Counted from the stretch's first letter, positions 9,151-17,706 are shown. The stretch is DNA of 64,000 bases from Pseudotabrizicola sp051200875 (GCF_051200875.1 NZ_CP195191.1:2418001-2482000), one strand, 5' to 3'. Translations and numbers: made by a program. Notes: generated by a model not told the origin, from the sequence alone.

Positions 9151-10512
9151 GTGAAACGCCTCATCGAAAAGGGCCTGATGTTCGGCAACCTCATCGAGGT
9201 GTCCTCCCCCGCTCTTGTTGAACGATACAAGCGGGCGATGAAGCATCTTTGCGGGCGGGAAACGCGTCTGGAGGATTTCCACATTGATATCTCGGGTTAC
9301 TCGCCCGAGATCGGGGCGGAATTGGGCGACGACATTTACCTCAACCCCAATGGCGCGAACCGACAGTTCATTCTGCTGACCACGGCACAGAAACACGCGC
9401 CATTGCTCAATGCCAAATTCTCGACCAGCCGCGGGATCATCCGGCAGTTTATTGATGCCAACGAAAGCCAGCTTTTTGCCCTGACTGCGCGAGATGCGGT
9501 GGCAGGGGAATTGCAGGATTCGGTTTATGACATCTCCTCACCCGCCAAGCTGATGGACATTCGGCGCATCACCGTCGTGGCGGATACCATCGGCGGGCAT
9601 GTAGCGGATGCGGGCAAGCTGGCGAAGCTTATCGACAAGTTCCGAACCGACCCGGACGGGTGGCGTGATGATGTTCTGATAGCGGATATGATTGGGCTGG
9701 CCAAGAAAACCGGTGACGTCACGCGGGTGCCGATCACCCTGCCAGAAATGGGCTTTGAGCAGCCGAACTATTGGACCAGCCATTTTGGAGGGGTCTATGT
9801 GTTTCGCGATGTCGGCTTTCCTGCCGTGATCTCGGTCTTGCCGCGGCAAAGCCTTGGGCAATTGCCTATTTCGCCGGTTTTTGACCTGTCTAACCGCAAC
9901 CAGATTGCCGATTGGCTGGAACGTAACAATTTGGTCGAACCGATCGTGCAGGCGCGCGGGATGGATGCGGCGGCGGTGATCCGCCAGAAGATGGACTTCA
10001 TTCTGGTGGATGCGGCTGACCGGTTGAACCTTGAAGTAGGGGATGCGCGCCGTACGGAGTTGCGCAAAATCGCCTATCGACTGGGCGAGAGCCTTCCCTT
10101 GGAGTTTCAGGGCCTTGCGGCGCTTTTGCGGTGGATCGAGGCCGGTGGCCCCTGGCCGCGCATTGACAGTGAGCATCCTGCTTACTTTTACACGCTGCGA
10201 GCACGGGCACATAAGGACCGCGATCTGGTGAACATGCTGCTGTCTGAACTTGCGCCGATGGATGTGCGTCAGATGTATATCACACATAAGGAACTGTTCT
10301 ACGCCAGCTACGCGCAGTGGTCGGATCGCAAGCGGCAATATGTGGCGGATTTCCTCGAGCGTGAGTATGTTGTCGACAAGCAAGGCGCGCGGGATGCGCT
10401 GTTTGGTCCAGAGCCGGGAATGAGTGAGCGCCATCGCCCCGACCCGAAACCCGCCCGCGACCTTGGAAGGGTTGTGGGGCCATGGGGGGCCGTAGAAAGG
10501 GGGCGTGGATGA
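9151..10512 (+). CDS. Uncharacterised 453-residue protein, fourth gene of AAA operon
   Basis: I place the start at the GTG at 9151 (product begins VKRLIEKGLMFGNLIEV), with GGGAG about 9 bases upstream; an ATG at 9178 is the alternative. The frame further upstream overlaps the ATPase gene and the hairpin module and is not protein-like. No membrane helix, signal peptide or recognised motif is seen. The body is mixed alpha/beta, with conserved-looking stretches such as YWTSHFGGVYVFRDVGFPAV. It resembles what I remember as DUF6638, but I could not check that. The last 25 residues are Pro/Arg-rich. The stop overlaps the next start (ATGA), so the next gene is translationally coupled. Confidence 0.7.
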   Translation: MKRLIEKGLMFGNLIEVSSPALVERYKRAMKHLCGRETRLEDFHIDISGYSPEIGAELGDDIYLNPNGANRQFILLTTAQKHAPLLNAKFSTSRGIIRQFIDANESQLFALTARDAVAGELQDSVYDISSPAKLMDIRRITVVADTIGGHVADAGKLAKLIDKFRTDPDGWRDDVLIADMIGLAKKTGDVTRVPITLPEMGFEQPNYWTSHFGGVYVFRDVGFPAVISVLPRQSLGQLPISPVFDLSNRNQIADWLERNNLVEPIVQARGMDAAAVIRQKMDFILVDAADRLNLEVGDARRTELRKIAYRLGESLPLEFQGLAALLRWIEAGGPWPRIDSEHPAYFYTLRARAHKDRDLVNMLLSELAPMDVRQMYITHKELFYASYAQWSDRKRQYVADFLEREYVVDKQGARDALFGPEPGMSERHRPDPKPARDLGRVVGPWGAVERGRG

Positions 10513-10778
10513 TCTTTGGCTGGATACGGCTTTGGGCCATGGCGCTGATAGGCCTGACGGTCATCTATTTTCTGGTCGGCATCTATTGGCGATCGTTGCA
10601 CCGCGAAGAGCTTGAAAAGCGCTTTGATGCGGGGGGCATCGAGGGTGAGCGGAGCGCGTATATTGAAAACGGGATGGTCAAGTACGAGAAGGGGTTGAAG
10701 AAACGCCTGCTCTGGCTGATTTACATAATACCGACCATCGCCTTCTTCGCGCTGGTTTACATCTTGAATTTCCAGTGA
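10509..10778 (+). CDS. Small two-TM membrane protein
   Basis: An 89-residue protein starting at the ATG at 10509, which overlaps the preceding stop; GGGGGCGTGG lies just upstream. One hydrophobic segment covers about residues 5-26 (MALIGLTVIYFLVGIYW) and a second about 65-86 (LWLIYIIPTIAFFALVYIL). A charged, probably cytoplasmic or periplasmic stretch with several Glu/Arg (HREELEKRFDAGG) lies between. I do not recognise a family. With the DUF1523 protein that follows, it gives the AAA operon an inner-membrane component. Confidence 0.75.
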   Translation: MIFGWIRLWAMALIGLTVIYFLVGIYWRSLHREELEKRFDAGGIEGERSAYIENGMVKYEKGLKKRLLWLIYIIPTIAFFALVYILNFQ

Positions 10779-10785
10779 GGCGGCA

Positions 10786-11460
10786 ATGCGTTATGTGAAA
10801 TGGACCCTGTGGCTGATCATCGCCACGCTGATCTTTGGCTTCCTGCACTATACCTTGCCGCAGCATGACATCGTGCGGATTGTCGGCACTGAAAACCGTC
10901 GCATCGACTTTGGCGAGAACTCGATCTTCTGGGCCAGCCCGGATGCAGGCACGGCTGCGACCGGAAACAGGGATGTCCGGTTTATCAACACAGTGCTGAC
11001 CAATGGCAAAGTCATGGTCTACCGTAACGAAGACACCGGATGGGGTTGGCCGCCTTATTTCAAGCTGGACAGTTCGAACCTGCAAACCGAAGCACAAGAG
11101 CTGACTTCGACCACAGAGGCGCCGAAATGGGTCGCAATCACCCATTACGGCTGGCGCAATGAGTTCTTCACCATCTTCCCGAATGCCGTGGGGGTGCGCC
11201 AAGTCGAAGGTCCGGATGTGCGGATCATACCTTGGGTCAATATCATCCTCTTGACCATAGTGGCGCTGATCTTGCTGATGATCCGGCGGATGTGGCTGCA
11301 ATTCCGCGAACGCACGATCGACCCGGCCTTGGACGAAGTGTCTGAAACTTGGGAGGAAATTGATGCCAAGGCAGATGCCGCGCGCGAACAGGCCCGAGGG
11401 GTGTTTGGCCGATTTGGCGCTTGGCTGGATACGTGGAAAAGGAAGCCGCCGCGGCGTTAA
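10786..11460 (+). CDS. DUF1523 family membrane protein
   Basis: A 224-residue protein of the alphaproteobacterial DUF1523 family, recognisable from the N-terminal TM helix (residues 6-24) followed by HYTLPQHDIVRIVGTE. A periplasmic domain of about 120 residues follows (GWGWPPYFKLDSSNLQ, HYGWRNEFFTIFPNA), then a second TM helix at about 146-164 (NIILLTIVALILLMIRR) and a basic, helical cytoplasmic tail that could contact soluble partners. It lies 7 bases after the previous gene and ends the operon. No function is established for DUF1523 to my knowledge. Confidence 0.85.
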   Translation: MRYVKWTLWLIIATLIFGFLHYTLPQHDIVRIVGTENRRIDFGENSIFWASPDAGTAATGNRDVRFINTVLTNGKVMVYRNEDTGWGWPPYFKLDSSNLQTEAQELTSTTEAPKWVAITHYGWRNEFFTIFPNAVGVRQVEGPDVRIIPWVNIILLTIVALILLMIRRMWLQFRERTIDPALDEVSETWEEIDAKADAAREQARGVFGRFGAWLDTWKRKPPRR

Positions 11461-11600
11461 GCGAAAGCTGGGACACGGATAGACAGGGCTTCTCCGCTAT
11501 CCCTAGCCTTTGCGGCGTTGTTGGCCTCGACTTCGATCCCGGGGGCACACTACCCAGATTGGGCGTGGGCTTTGCGTGGTTATTCCGTGTTACAACCGTG

Positions 11601-11636
11601 GTTTTCCCGTGGGCACAACGCCGACACGGGAAAAAC
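11601..11636. terminator. Bidirectional terminator
   Basis: An 11-bp stem (GTTTTCCCGTG at 11601-11611 paired with CACGGGAAAAAC at 11625-11636, 13-nt loop) is flanked by A and T runs. It lies between the ends of the DUF1523 gene and chrR, where terminators for both strands are expected. Confidence 0.75.
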
Positions 11637-11641
11637 GCCTT

Positions 11642-12286
11642 TTAGATACGGAAGAAGGGCTGCGCGAGCCGCGGGATCAGGCTGTTAAAGCGCAGCTTGC
11701 CTTCGGTGGCGGCAAGGCAAATGCAGCTCTCGCCCTCTTCGGCCACGGGCGTATGTTCGAGACTGTCATCGGCAACTTCGACATCACCGCGACCGAAACG
11801 ATCTGTCTCGTCCCGGAAAGCCCCTTGCAGCACCAAGGTCAGTTCTACACCGCGATGGCTGTGTTCCGGCATGGCCGCACCGCCCGGGATTGACAGCAGG
11901 CGCACCGACGCGGAACTGTCGTTCAGATGCAGGATCGCCTGCTTTGCGCCAAACCCCAGAGGACGCCATTTGACTTCGGACAGACCACCGCCGATGTAAT
12001 CCACCAAGGGGGCAGGCAGAACCGGGTCCGCTTTGCGCCGTGGGGCCGGACCCGACTGGGCAAGACCGTCGATTCGAGACAAGCAAGCGTCAAGGCTGCC
12101 CGACGACATGGCGCAAAAACCCTGATTGATGACGGCCCCGCCGACGGCGTCAAAAGCCTCGGATCGGGCGCGGCAGTCATCGCACATCGAAAGATGTGTG
12201 GAAACGACCAACGAGAAGGCCTCGGACAGATCCCCTGCCGAATAGGCCATCAACAACTGGTCAGAAAGATGGTGCCGGATCGTCAT
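11642..12286 (-). CDS. chrR: Anti-sigma factor ChrR
   Basis: A 214-residue zinc anti-sigma factor that holds RpoE until singlet oxygen or organic hydroperoxide stress. The anti-sigma domain shows H6, H31, C35 and C38 (HLSMCDDC), the zinc ligands known in Rhodobacter sphaeroides ChrR at the same numbers. The C-terminal cupin-like domain keeps the second metal site: H142, H144, E148 and H178 (EHSHRGVE, SLEHTP). Its ATG overlaps the rpoE stop (ATGA), so the pair is translationally coupled. Confidence 0.95.
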   Translation of the reverse strand: MTIRHHLSDQLLMAYSAGDLSEAFSLVVSTHLSMCDDCRARSEAFDAVGGAVINQGFCAMSSGSLDACLSRIDGLAQSGPAPRRKADPVLPAPLVDYIGGGLSEVKWRPLGFGAKQAILHLNDSSASVRLLSIPGGAAMPEHSHRGVELTLVLQGAFRDETDRFGRGDVEVADDSLEHTPVAEEGESCICLAATEGKLRFNSLIPRLAQPFFRI

Positions 12287-12840
12287 TCTTTTTGTGCCTT
12301 CACGTCTAATGTCTGACGCAACTTGTCGAGCGCCAGTCTGATGCGCGATTTGATTGTGCCCAGGGGCAGGCCCGTTTCCGCCGCGATTTCGCTATGAGAC
12401 AGGTCGCCGTAATAGGCGCGTTCAATCAACTCACGTTGTTTCGGTGGCAATTGGGCAAGCGCGCTGCCCAATCGTTCTGAATCTTGCTGCACCTCGAACA
12501 CTTCGGCCTGATCCGGTTCATGGTCCGGACCCCAGCTTAGGTCTTCGGGTTCTGGTCGGCGCGCCTTGCGCAAGGCGTCGATCCTGCGGTTTCGGGCGAT
12601 GGTAAAGACCCAAGTCGCCACGGAAGCCCGTGTCGGATCGAACATGCCCGCCTTCTGCCAAAGCGTTGCCATGACATCTTGCGCGCATTCCTCGGCCAGT
12701 TGCTCGGATGCGCCCGACTTCATCAGAAAGCCTTTCACGCGTGGCGCGAAATGCCGAAACAGGGCCGCAAAAGCGGCCTTATCCTGATGGTCGCGCACCC
12801 GAAACACAAGCGCCGTCCAATTTTCGTCTTCGTTCGTCAC
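12283..12840 (-). CDS. rpoE: ECF sigma factor RpoE (singlet-oxygen response)
   Basis: An ECF sigma factor of about 185 residues. Region 2 is FRHFAPRVKGFLMKSG through ATWVFTIARNRRIDALRKAR; region 4 carries the helix-turn-helix (LSHSEIAAETGLPLGTIKSR). The annotated start is the GTG at 12840 (VTNEDENW), because AAAGGGA abuts the alternative ATG at 12852 without the needed spacing; the ATG adds four residues (MRRS) and is not excluded. Genetic linkage to chrR and the promoter motifs on both strands of the upstream region identify the R. sphaeroides-type RpoE. It controls itself, chrR and probably the divergent operon at 13097-17706. Confidence 0.93.
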   Translation of the reverse strand: MTNEDENWTALVFRVRDHQDKAAFAALFRHFAPRVKGFLMKSGASEQLAEECAQDVMATLWQKAGMFDPTRASVATWVFTIARNRRIDALRKARRPEPEDLSWGPDHEPDQAEVFEVQQDSERLGSALAQLPPKQRELIERAYYGDLSHSEIAAETGLPLGTIKSRIRLALDKLRQTLDVKAQKE

Positions 12841-12954
12841 CGAGCGGCGCATTCCCTTTGGGCGGACAGTCGTCTGTTGGATCAAAGCATAGTGCCTTGT
12901 ATCCGCAACTGCATCCACATTTTCTGCGCGCATGGTTTCGAACATCATGACGTG

Positions 12955-12982
12955 TTTACGGGGGCTGACCGAAAGTGGATCA
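12955..12982 (-). promoter_or_regulatory. RpoE-type promoter for rpoE-chrR
   Basis: On the minus strand TGATCC (12982-12977) is followed, after exactly 18 bases, by TAAA (12958-12955). This fits the R. sphaeroides RpoE consensus TGATCC-N18-TAA as I know it. It lies 115 bases upstream of the GTG start of rpoE, implying autoregulation. Confidence 0.8.
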
Positions 12983-13039
12983 CCCACCGACGGAAAATTT
13001 CCCTCGATCGTGGTTTGTCCTGTGGACAGGCGGAAGGAG

Positions 13040-13067
13040 TGATCCAAACAGAGCGCCGTTGCGTAAC
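13040..13067 (+). promoter_or_regulatory. RpoE-type promoter for the divergent five-gene operon
   Basis: On the plus strand TGATCC (13040-13045) is followed after exactly 18 bases by TAAC (13064-13067), and the first start codon of the operon is 30 bases further on. Same motif and spacing as the promoter on the other strand. Confidence 0.82.
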
Positions 13068-13096
13068 CATCAGAACTGTCGTCGAAAGGATGCACC

Positions 13097-14389
13097 ATGC
13101 CGTTTGAAGCCCCCTCGCTTGCCCCCCGCCGTATCGCTGTGATTGGCGGTGGCATTTCGGGGATGGCGGCAGCACATATGTTGGCCGAAAGCCATGCTGT
13201 TGTGCTGTTCGAGGCTGAGCAGAGGTTGGGCGGACATGCCAGAACGGTCATGGCCGGAAAGCGGGGCGATCAGCCGGTGGATACGGGGTTTATCGTCTTT
13301 AACCGGGTCAACTATCCGCATTTGGTCAAGCTGTTTGAAAAGCTGGATGTCCCGGTGACCGAAAGCAATATGAGCTTTTGCGCCAGCATTGATGGCGGGC
13401 GGATCGAATATGGGCTTGCGTCTTTGGACACTCTTTTTGCCCAACGTCGAAATGCGTTGAACCCGAAATTCCTAGCCATGTTGCGCGATATTGTGCGGTT
13501 CAACAAATACGCGGCCGAGGTGGCAAAGCCGGGCATGGTGATTGGCGATTTGCTGAAAGCCTTGGGCACCGGAGCGTATTTTCGCGACTATTACATCACG
13601 CCGTTTTCCGGGGCGATCTGGTCGACCCCGACAAAGGGTATTCTGGATTTCCCGGCGGATGCAATGGTGCGGTTTTTTGAAAATCATGCGCTGCTGTCGG
13701 CCAGCGGCCAGCACCAGTGGTATACTGTGAAAGGTGGATCCGTTGAATATGTCACCCGGCTGAGTGCAGAACTTCGGCGGCAGGGCGCGGATCTTCGACT
13801 GGGGGCAAAGGTTGCGTCCGTTTCGCGCATTGGGGAAGGCGTGCTTGTTCGTGGTGTGGGGGGCGAGCCGGAGCTGTTTGACGATGTGGTTTTTGCCACG
13901 CATTCCGATGACTCCTTGCGGCTTTTGAGCGATGCGACCGAGGCAGAGAGGAAGGTGCTTTCTGCTGTGCAATACCAACCGAACGAGGCGATCTTGCATT
14001 GCGACACCTCACTGATGCCGCGCAGCCGGAAGATCTGGTCAAGCTGGGCCTATGTGGAACCGAAAGGCGGGCCGGGAGAGCGGATTGACCTGACCTATTG
14101 GATGAACAATCTGCAACCCATTCCGCAGGACGACCCGCATTTCGTGACGCTGAACAGCAATCGGCAGATCCGCGAAGAGATGATCTATGACAGCGTGACC
14201 TTCCGCCACCCGGTCTATGATCAGGCGGCCTTGGCCGCTCAGGCCGAGGTGCGGCGGATGAACGGGACGCAGAATACCTGGTTCTGCGGGGCATGGATGA
14301 AAAACGGTTTCCACGAAGATGGGTTTGCCAGTGCCGTCGATGTGGTCGAGGCCATGCAAAACCGTCATGCACGGCAGGTGGCGGCGTGA
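13097..14389 (+). CDS. FAD-dependent amine-oxidase-like oxidoreductase of the RpoE regulon
   Basis: A 430-residue flavoprotein. The N-terminal FAD motif is IAVIGGGISGMAAAHMLAES with the FEAEQRLGGHARTV extension, and the C-terminal FAD-contact region is WFCGAWMKNGFHEDG. AAAGGATGCACC precedes the ATG. It resembles the flavin gene next to rpoE in R. sphaeroides (RSP_1091 in my recollection), where it has been connected with modified membrane fatty acids (methylated or furan chains); the exact reaction is not visible here. It is the first of five genes with overlapping stops and starts (the next GTG overlaps this TGA). I infer lipid desaturation or oxidation during photooxidative stress. Confidence 0.85.
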   Translation: MPFEAPSLAPRRIAVIGGGISGMAAAHMLAESHAVVLFEAEQRLGGHARTVMAGKRGDQPVDTGFIVFNRVNYPHLVKLFEKLDVPVTESNMSFCASIDGGRIEYGLASLDTLFAQRRNALNPKFLAMLRDIVRFNKYAAEVAKPGMVIGDLLKALGTGAYFRDYYITPFSGAIWSTPTKGILDFPADAMVRFFENHALLSASGQHQWYTVKGGSVEYVTRLSAELRRQGADLRLGAKVASVSRIGEGVLVRGVGGEPELFDDVVFATHSDDSLRLLSDATEAERKVLSAVQYQPNEAILHCDTSLMPRSRKIWSSWAYVEPKGGPGERIDLTYWMNNLQPIPQDDPHFVTLNSNRQIREEMIYDSVTFRHPVYDQAALAAQAEVRRMNGTQNTWFCGAWMKNGFHEDGFASAVDVVEAMQNRHARQVAA

Positions 14390-15138
14390 CACAGGTCGAG
14401 TTGATCCGGGGCGAAACCTTTCACGGGCGCAAGGGCCCGGTGCAGAATGCGTTTCGTTATCGCGTCGACTTTGTGGCGCTGGAGCCGGAGAAGGCTGAGG
14501 GCCCTGCCCTGTTTTCGCGCAACCGCGCCAATCTGACAGCTGTGCATGACAAAGATCATGGCGGCGCACCCGGAGAGGGGCGCGGGGTGGATTGGGTTCG
14601 TGAGGTGTTGGATCGCCACGGGCTTGTCCCCCCACAGCGGATTGTGCTGATCGCGCAACCGCGCGTTTTGGGGCATGTGTTCAACCCGGTCAGTTTCTGG
14701 CTGTGCTATGATCAGCTTGGCCATTTGCGGGCGGCGATTGCCGAGGTTACGAATACCTATGGCGACCGCCATTCCTATCTTGTGCATCACGAGGACCAAG
14801 CCCCGATTACGCGGGAAGACACGCTGCCGGCGCGCAAGATTTTTCATGTCTCGCCCTTTCAGCCCCTGACTGGCGAATACCTGTTCCGGTTTGACATTCG
14901 GGCTGATCGGGTTGGTATCTGGATTGACTACACATCGGCCGAAGGCGGGGTCTTTACCAATCTGGTGGGGCAGCGCGTGCCGTTGACCAATGGCGCGATC
15001 CTGCGCACCTGCCTGCGTCGGCCCTTTGGATCACGTCGGGTGTTGGCGCTGATCCACTGGCAAGCGTTGAAGCTGTGGCTGAAAGGGGTGCACTTCCGGT
15101 CGCGCCCTGTGCCTCCGGGTGAGGAGGTTTCGCGATGA
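14386..15138 (+). CDS. DUF1365 protein
   Basis: A 250-residue DUF1365 protein starting with the GTG at 14386 that overlaps the previous stop; the longer open frame upstream lies inside the previous gene. Family marks are the N-terminal HGRKGPVQNAFRYRVDF, the central LGHVFNPVSFWLCYD and the C-terminal ALIHWQALKLWLKGVHF. DUF1365 genes accompany flavin amine oxidases and cyclopropane-fatty-acid-type methyltransferases in many proteobacteria, suggesting a role in modifying phospholipid acyl chains. No catalytic mechanism is known to me. The last bases overlap the next ATG. Confidence 0.9.
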   Translation: MTQVELIRGETFHGRKGPVQNAFRYRVDFVALEPEKAEGPALFSRNRANLTAVHDKDHGGAPGEGRGVDWVREVLDRHGLVPPQRIVLIAQPRVLGHVFNPVSFWLCYDQLGHLRAAIAEVTNTYGDRHSYLVHHEDQAPITREDTLPARKIFHVSPFQPLTGEYLFRFDIRADRVGIWIDYTSAEGGVFTNLVGQRVPLTNGAILRTCLRRPFGSRRVLALIHWQALKLWLKGVHFRSRPVPPGEEVSR

Positions 15139-16412
15139 TGCTTCTGGAGAGCGCCCAGCGAAGCGAGAGGCTTTGGCCTTGGTCGATCTTTGCCGCGATG
15201 ATCGCTATGGCGGGCATCCCGATCTATATTCACGCGCCCAAATTCTATGTTGATGAATATGGCGTTGGCCTTGCCGGGCTTGGGGTGGTTCTGGCGCTGC
15301 TGAGGCTGATAGACGTTGTTCAGGATCCGCTGCTGGGATGGTTGGCCGAGCAGACTAAGGCCCAACGAAAGGCGATGGTGACAGGCGCAGCTGCGGTTAT
15401 GGCCGTATCCATGATCGGGCTGTTCGCGGTGCCGCCCCTGTTGCCGCCTCTGCTTTGGTTCAGCTGCACTTTGGGTGGCCTGTTCACCAGCTTTTCGTTT
15501 CTGACCATCGTGTTTTATGCAGAAGGCGTTGGCCGGGCGAAAGGTCTGGGTGAAGGTGGTCATCTCCGATTGGCCGGCTGGCGGGAAACCGGGTCTTTGA
15601 TTGGCGTTTCGCTGGCAGCAATGGCGCCTGTCGTCTTGGCGCGATGGACAGAGGAACCTTTTGCGCTGTTTGCCCTGTGCTTTGCAGTTTTCTCGGTCTC
15701 TGCTTTGGCGGTCATGCTTCCGGAATGGGAAACGGAAAAACCTGCAAACTCTACGAAGGCCTATGTCTTTGAGAGCATATCCACGCAATATAGCGGGCTG
15801 AAGGATCCGGTTCTGCGCCGCCTTCTTTTGTTGGCCGTGGTGAATGCAAGTCCGGTTGCCGTGACCTCGACCTTGTTCTTGTTCTTCGTCGACTCCCGGC
15901 TGGATGCAGCAGGCTGGGAAGGGCCGCTTTTGCTGCTTTATTTCTTATCGGCAGCTGTTGCTGCGCCAGTCTGGAGCGCTTTGGCAGGCCGTATCGGTGC
16001 GCGATCTGCCCTGATCGTGGCGATGAGCCTATCGATTGCTGCCTTTGTCTGGACAGCCAACCTTGAAGCTGGCGATCTTGTCCCATTTGCCGTCATTTGC
16101 GCGGTGACTGGCTTTGCCGTCGGCGCGGATTTTACCCTGCTTCCTGCGATGTTTTCCCGCCGATTGGCTCGTTTGGCACAGGGTGGGGAAACCTCGGCTT
16201 TCGGGATGTGGTCCTTTGCATCGAAACTGTCCTTGGCCCTTGCAGCGGCCGTGTTGTTGCCCTTGCTGGAGGCCAAGGGTTTTGCATCGGGTGCCGCAAA
16301 CGGGCCTGACCAAATGGCCCTTCTGACACTGCTTTATGCGGCTTTGCCTTGCGGGCTGAAGATCGTGGCCTTGGGTCTGGTGATGACCTTTGACAAGGTG
16401 GAGGAGCGGTAA
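15135..16412 (+). CDS. MFS transporter, GPH (sugar:cation symporter) type
   Basis: A 425-residue integral membrane protein with about twelve hydrophobic segments. The N-half signature YVDEYGVGLAGLGVVLALLR followed by DVVQDPLLGWLAEQT is the GPH/melibiose-permease loop 2-3 motif. A homologous transporter sits in the same place in the rpoE-linked operon of Rhodobacter, so its natural cargo is likely a lipid-related molecule and not a sugar; this is inference. ATGA overlap with the gene before and TAATG with the gene after. Confidence 0.88.
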   Translation: MMLLESAQRSERLWPWSIFAAMIAMAGIPIYIHAPKFYVDEYGVGLAGLGVVLALLRLIDVVQDPLLGWLAEQTKAQRKAMVTGAAAVMAVSMIGLFAVPPLLPPLLWFSCTLGGLFTSFSFLTIVFYAEGVGRAKGLGEGGHLRLAGWRETGSLIGVSLAAMAPVVLARWTEEPFALFALCFAVFSVSALAVMLPEWETEKPANSTKAYVFESISTQYSGLKDPVLRRLLLLAVVNASPVAVTSTLFLFFVDSRLDAAGWEGPLLLLYFLSAAVAAPVWSALAGRIGARSALIVAMSLSIAAFVWTANLEAGDLVPFAVICAVTGFAVGADFTLLPAMFSRRLARLAQGGETSAFGMWSFASKLSLALAAAVLLPLLEAKGFASGAANGPDQMALLTLLYAALPCGLKIVALGLVMTFDKVEER

Positions 16413-16972
16413 TGGAAGCGATTTTCCAGATCGGTTTGGGGATGCTGGTGATCTTGGCGCTTTTGGCCATGAAGACGCGGTTCATCGGGTTCCGGAGTCA
16501 ATCCCCAGAAGACTTCGCAGAACGTGGCCCTGCTTTTGACCTGCGCAATCACCTGAATGGCCCCATCCTGTGCGAGGGTGTGATCTATGGTCCGACAGGG
16601 CGCGTCAGCAGCCGGTTTGTGGCCGATATGGTTGGCGAATGGGACGGCAATACAGGCCGCCTGAAAGAACGGTTTCACTATGACAGCGGCGAAGTCGTTG
16701 ACAGATGTTGGACCCTGCGCTGCGGGAATGATGGCCGGATCATCGCGACTGCGCCCGATGTCGTGGGCGAGGGCAAAGGTGTGGCGTCAGGCCCCGCCGT
16801 GCAGATGGTTTACAGGATCAAGCTGGATGAAAAGGCGGGGGGGCATGTCCTGTCAGTCACGGACTGGATGTATCTGATGGAAAACGGCACGATCATGAAT
16901 CGCAGCCAGTTTCGCAAGTTCGGCCTTCCCGTGGCCGAATTGGTGGCGACCATGCGGCGGGTTGAACCATGA
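16412..16972 (+). CDS. DUF3833 protein, lipoprotein-like
   Basis: A 186-residue protein of the DUF3833 type: an N-terminal TM or signal segment (IGLGMLVILALLAMK), then a beta-rich domain with LNGPILCEGVIYGPTGRVSS, WDGNTGRLKERFHYDSG and a C-terminal MYLMENGTIMNRSQFRKFG. It resembles lipocalin-like outer-layer proteins. The start ATG overlaps the stop of the MFS gene. It travels with the amine oxidase, DUF1365 and SDR genes in stress-responsive lipid clusters. Confidence 0.85.
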   Translation: MEAIFQIGLGMLVILALLAMKTRFIGFRSQSPEDFAERGPAFDLRNHLNGPILCEGVIYGPTGRVSSRFVADMVGEWDGNTGRLKERFHYDSGEVVDRCWTLRCGNDGRIIATAPDVVGEGKGVASGPAVQMVYRIKLDEKAGGHVLSVTDWMYLMENGTIMNRSQFRKFGLPVAELVATMRRVEP

Positions 16973-17706
16973 GGGATTGGGCCGGAAAACGTTATTGGCT
17001 GGTGGGTGCGTCAGAAGGCTTGGGATTGGCCTTGGCGCAGGTGATGAGCCGCGCCGGTGTCGAGGTGGTCTTGTCGGCACGCTCTGCTGATCGTCTGGCC
17101 GAGGCGGTGGCCAGCCTTCCCGGCAAGGCCAGTGCTGTGGTCTGCGATGTGTCGGACACCGCTTCGGTCCGCAGGGCGGCAGAAGACGTCGGCGAGATTG
17201 ACGGCGTTGTCTATCTGGCCGGGGTTTATTGGCCGATGCGGGCGCAAGACTGGGTGCCGACGCGGGCCGAGGCCATGTGTGACATCAATTTCACTGGCTG
17301 TGCGCGTGTGATCGGGGCAGTGCTGCCCGAGATGGTTCACCGGGGGCATGGGCATGTGGTGTTGACGGGATCGCTGTCCGGCTTTCGCGGATTGCCCGGG
17401 GCAATTGGCTATGCCGCATCGAAAGCGGGGGTTATGGCTTTGGCCGAGTCGATGTATTGCGATTTACGGGGAACGGGAGTTGCCGTGCAGGTGGCAAATC
17501 CGGGCTTCATCCGGACCCGGCTGACCGAGAAGAACGATTTCTCGATGCCCTTCCTGATGGAACCGGACGAGGCCGCGCGGGCGATGTTTGAACACATGGG
17601 AACGAACCGGTTCAAGACCAGTTTCCCGACGGTGTTTTCATGGGTCTTCCGGTTGTCGCAATTCTTGCCCGACTGGGCCTATTACCGGATCTTCGGCCGC
17701 TCTTAG
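16969..17706 (+). CDS. Short-chain dehydrogenase/reductase, last gene of RpoE operon
   Basis: A 245-residue SDR: cofactor loop VGASEGLGLA at about 10-19, catalytic S (VVLTGSLSG) and Y-x3-K (YAASK, about 146-150). No Asp after beta-2 is evident and basic SARSADR is present, so NADP(H) is likely. Its ATG overlaps the DUF3833 stop. Its own TAG overlaps the converging rsmB TAA by three bases, leaving no space for a terminator between the two. Confidence 0.9.
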   Translation: MRDWAGKRYWLVGASEGLGLALAQVMSRAGVEVVLSARSADRLAEAVASLPGKASAVVCDVSDTASVRRAAEDVGEIDGVVYLAGVYWPMRAQDWVPTRAEAMCDINFTGCARVIGAVLPEMVHRGHGHVVLTGSLSGFRGLPGAIGYAASKAGVMALAESMYCDLRGTGVAVQVANPGFIRTRLTEKNDFSMPFLMEPDEAARAMFEHMGTNRFKTSFPTVFSWVFRLSQFLPDWAYYRIFGRS

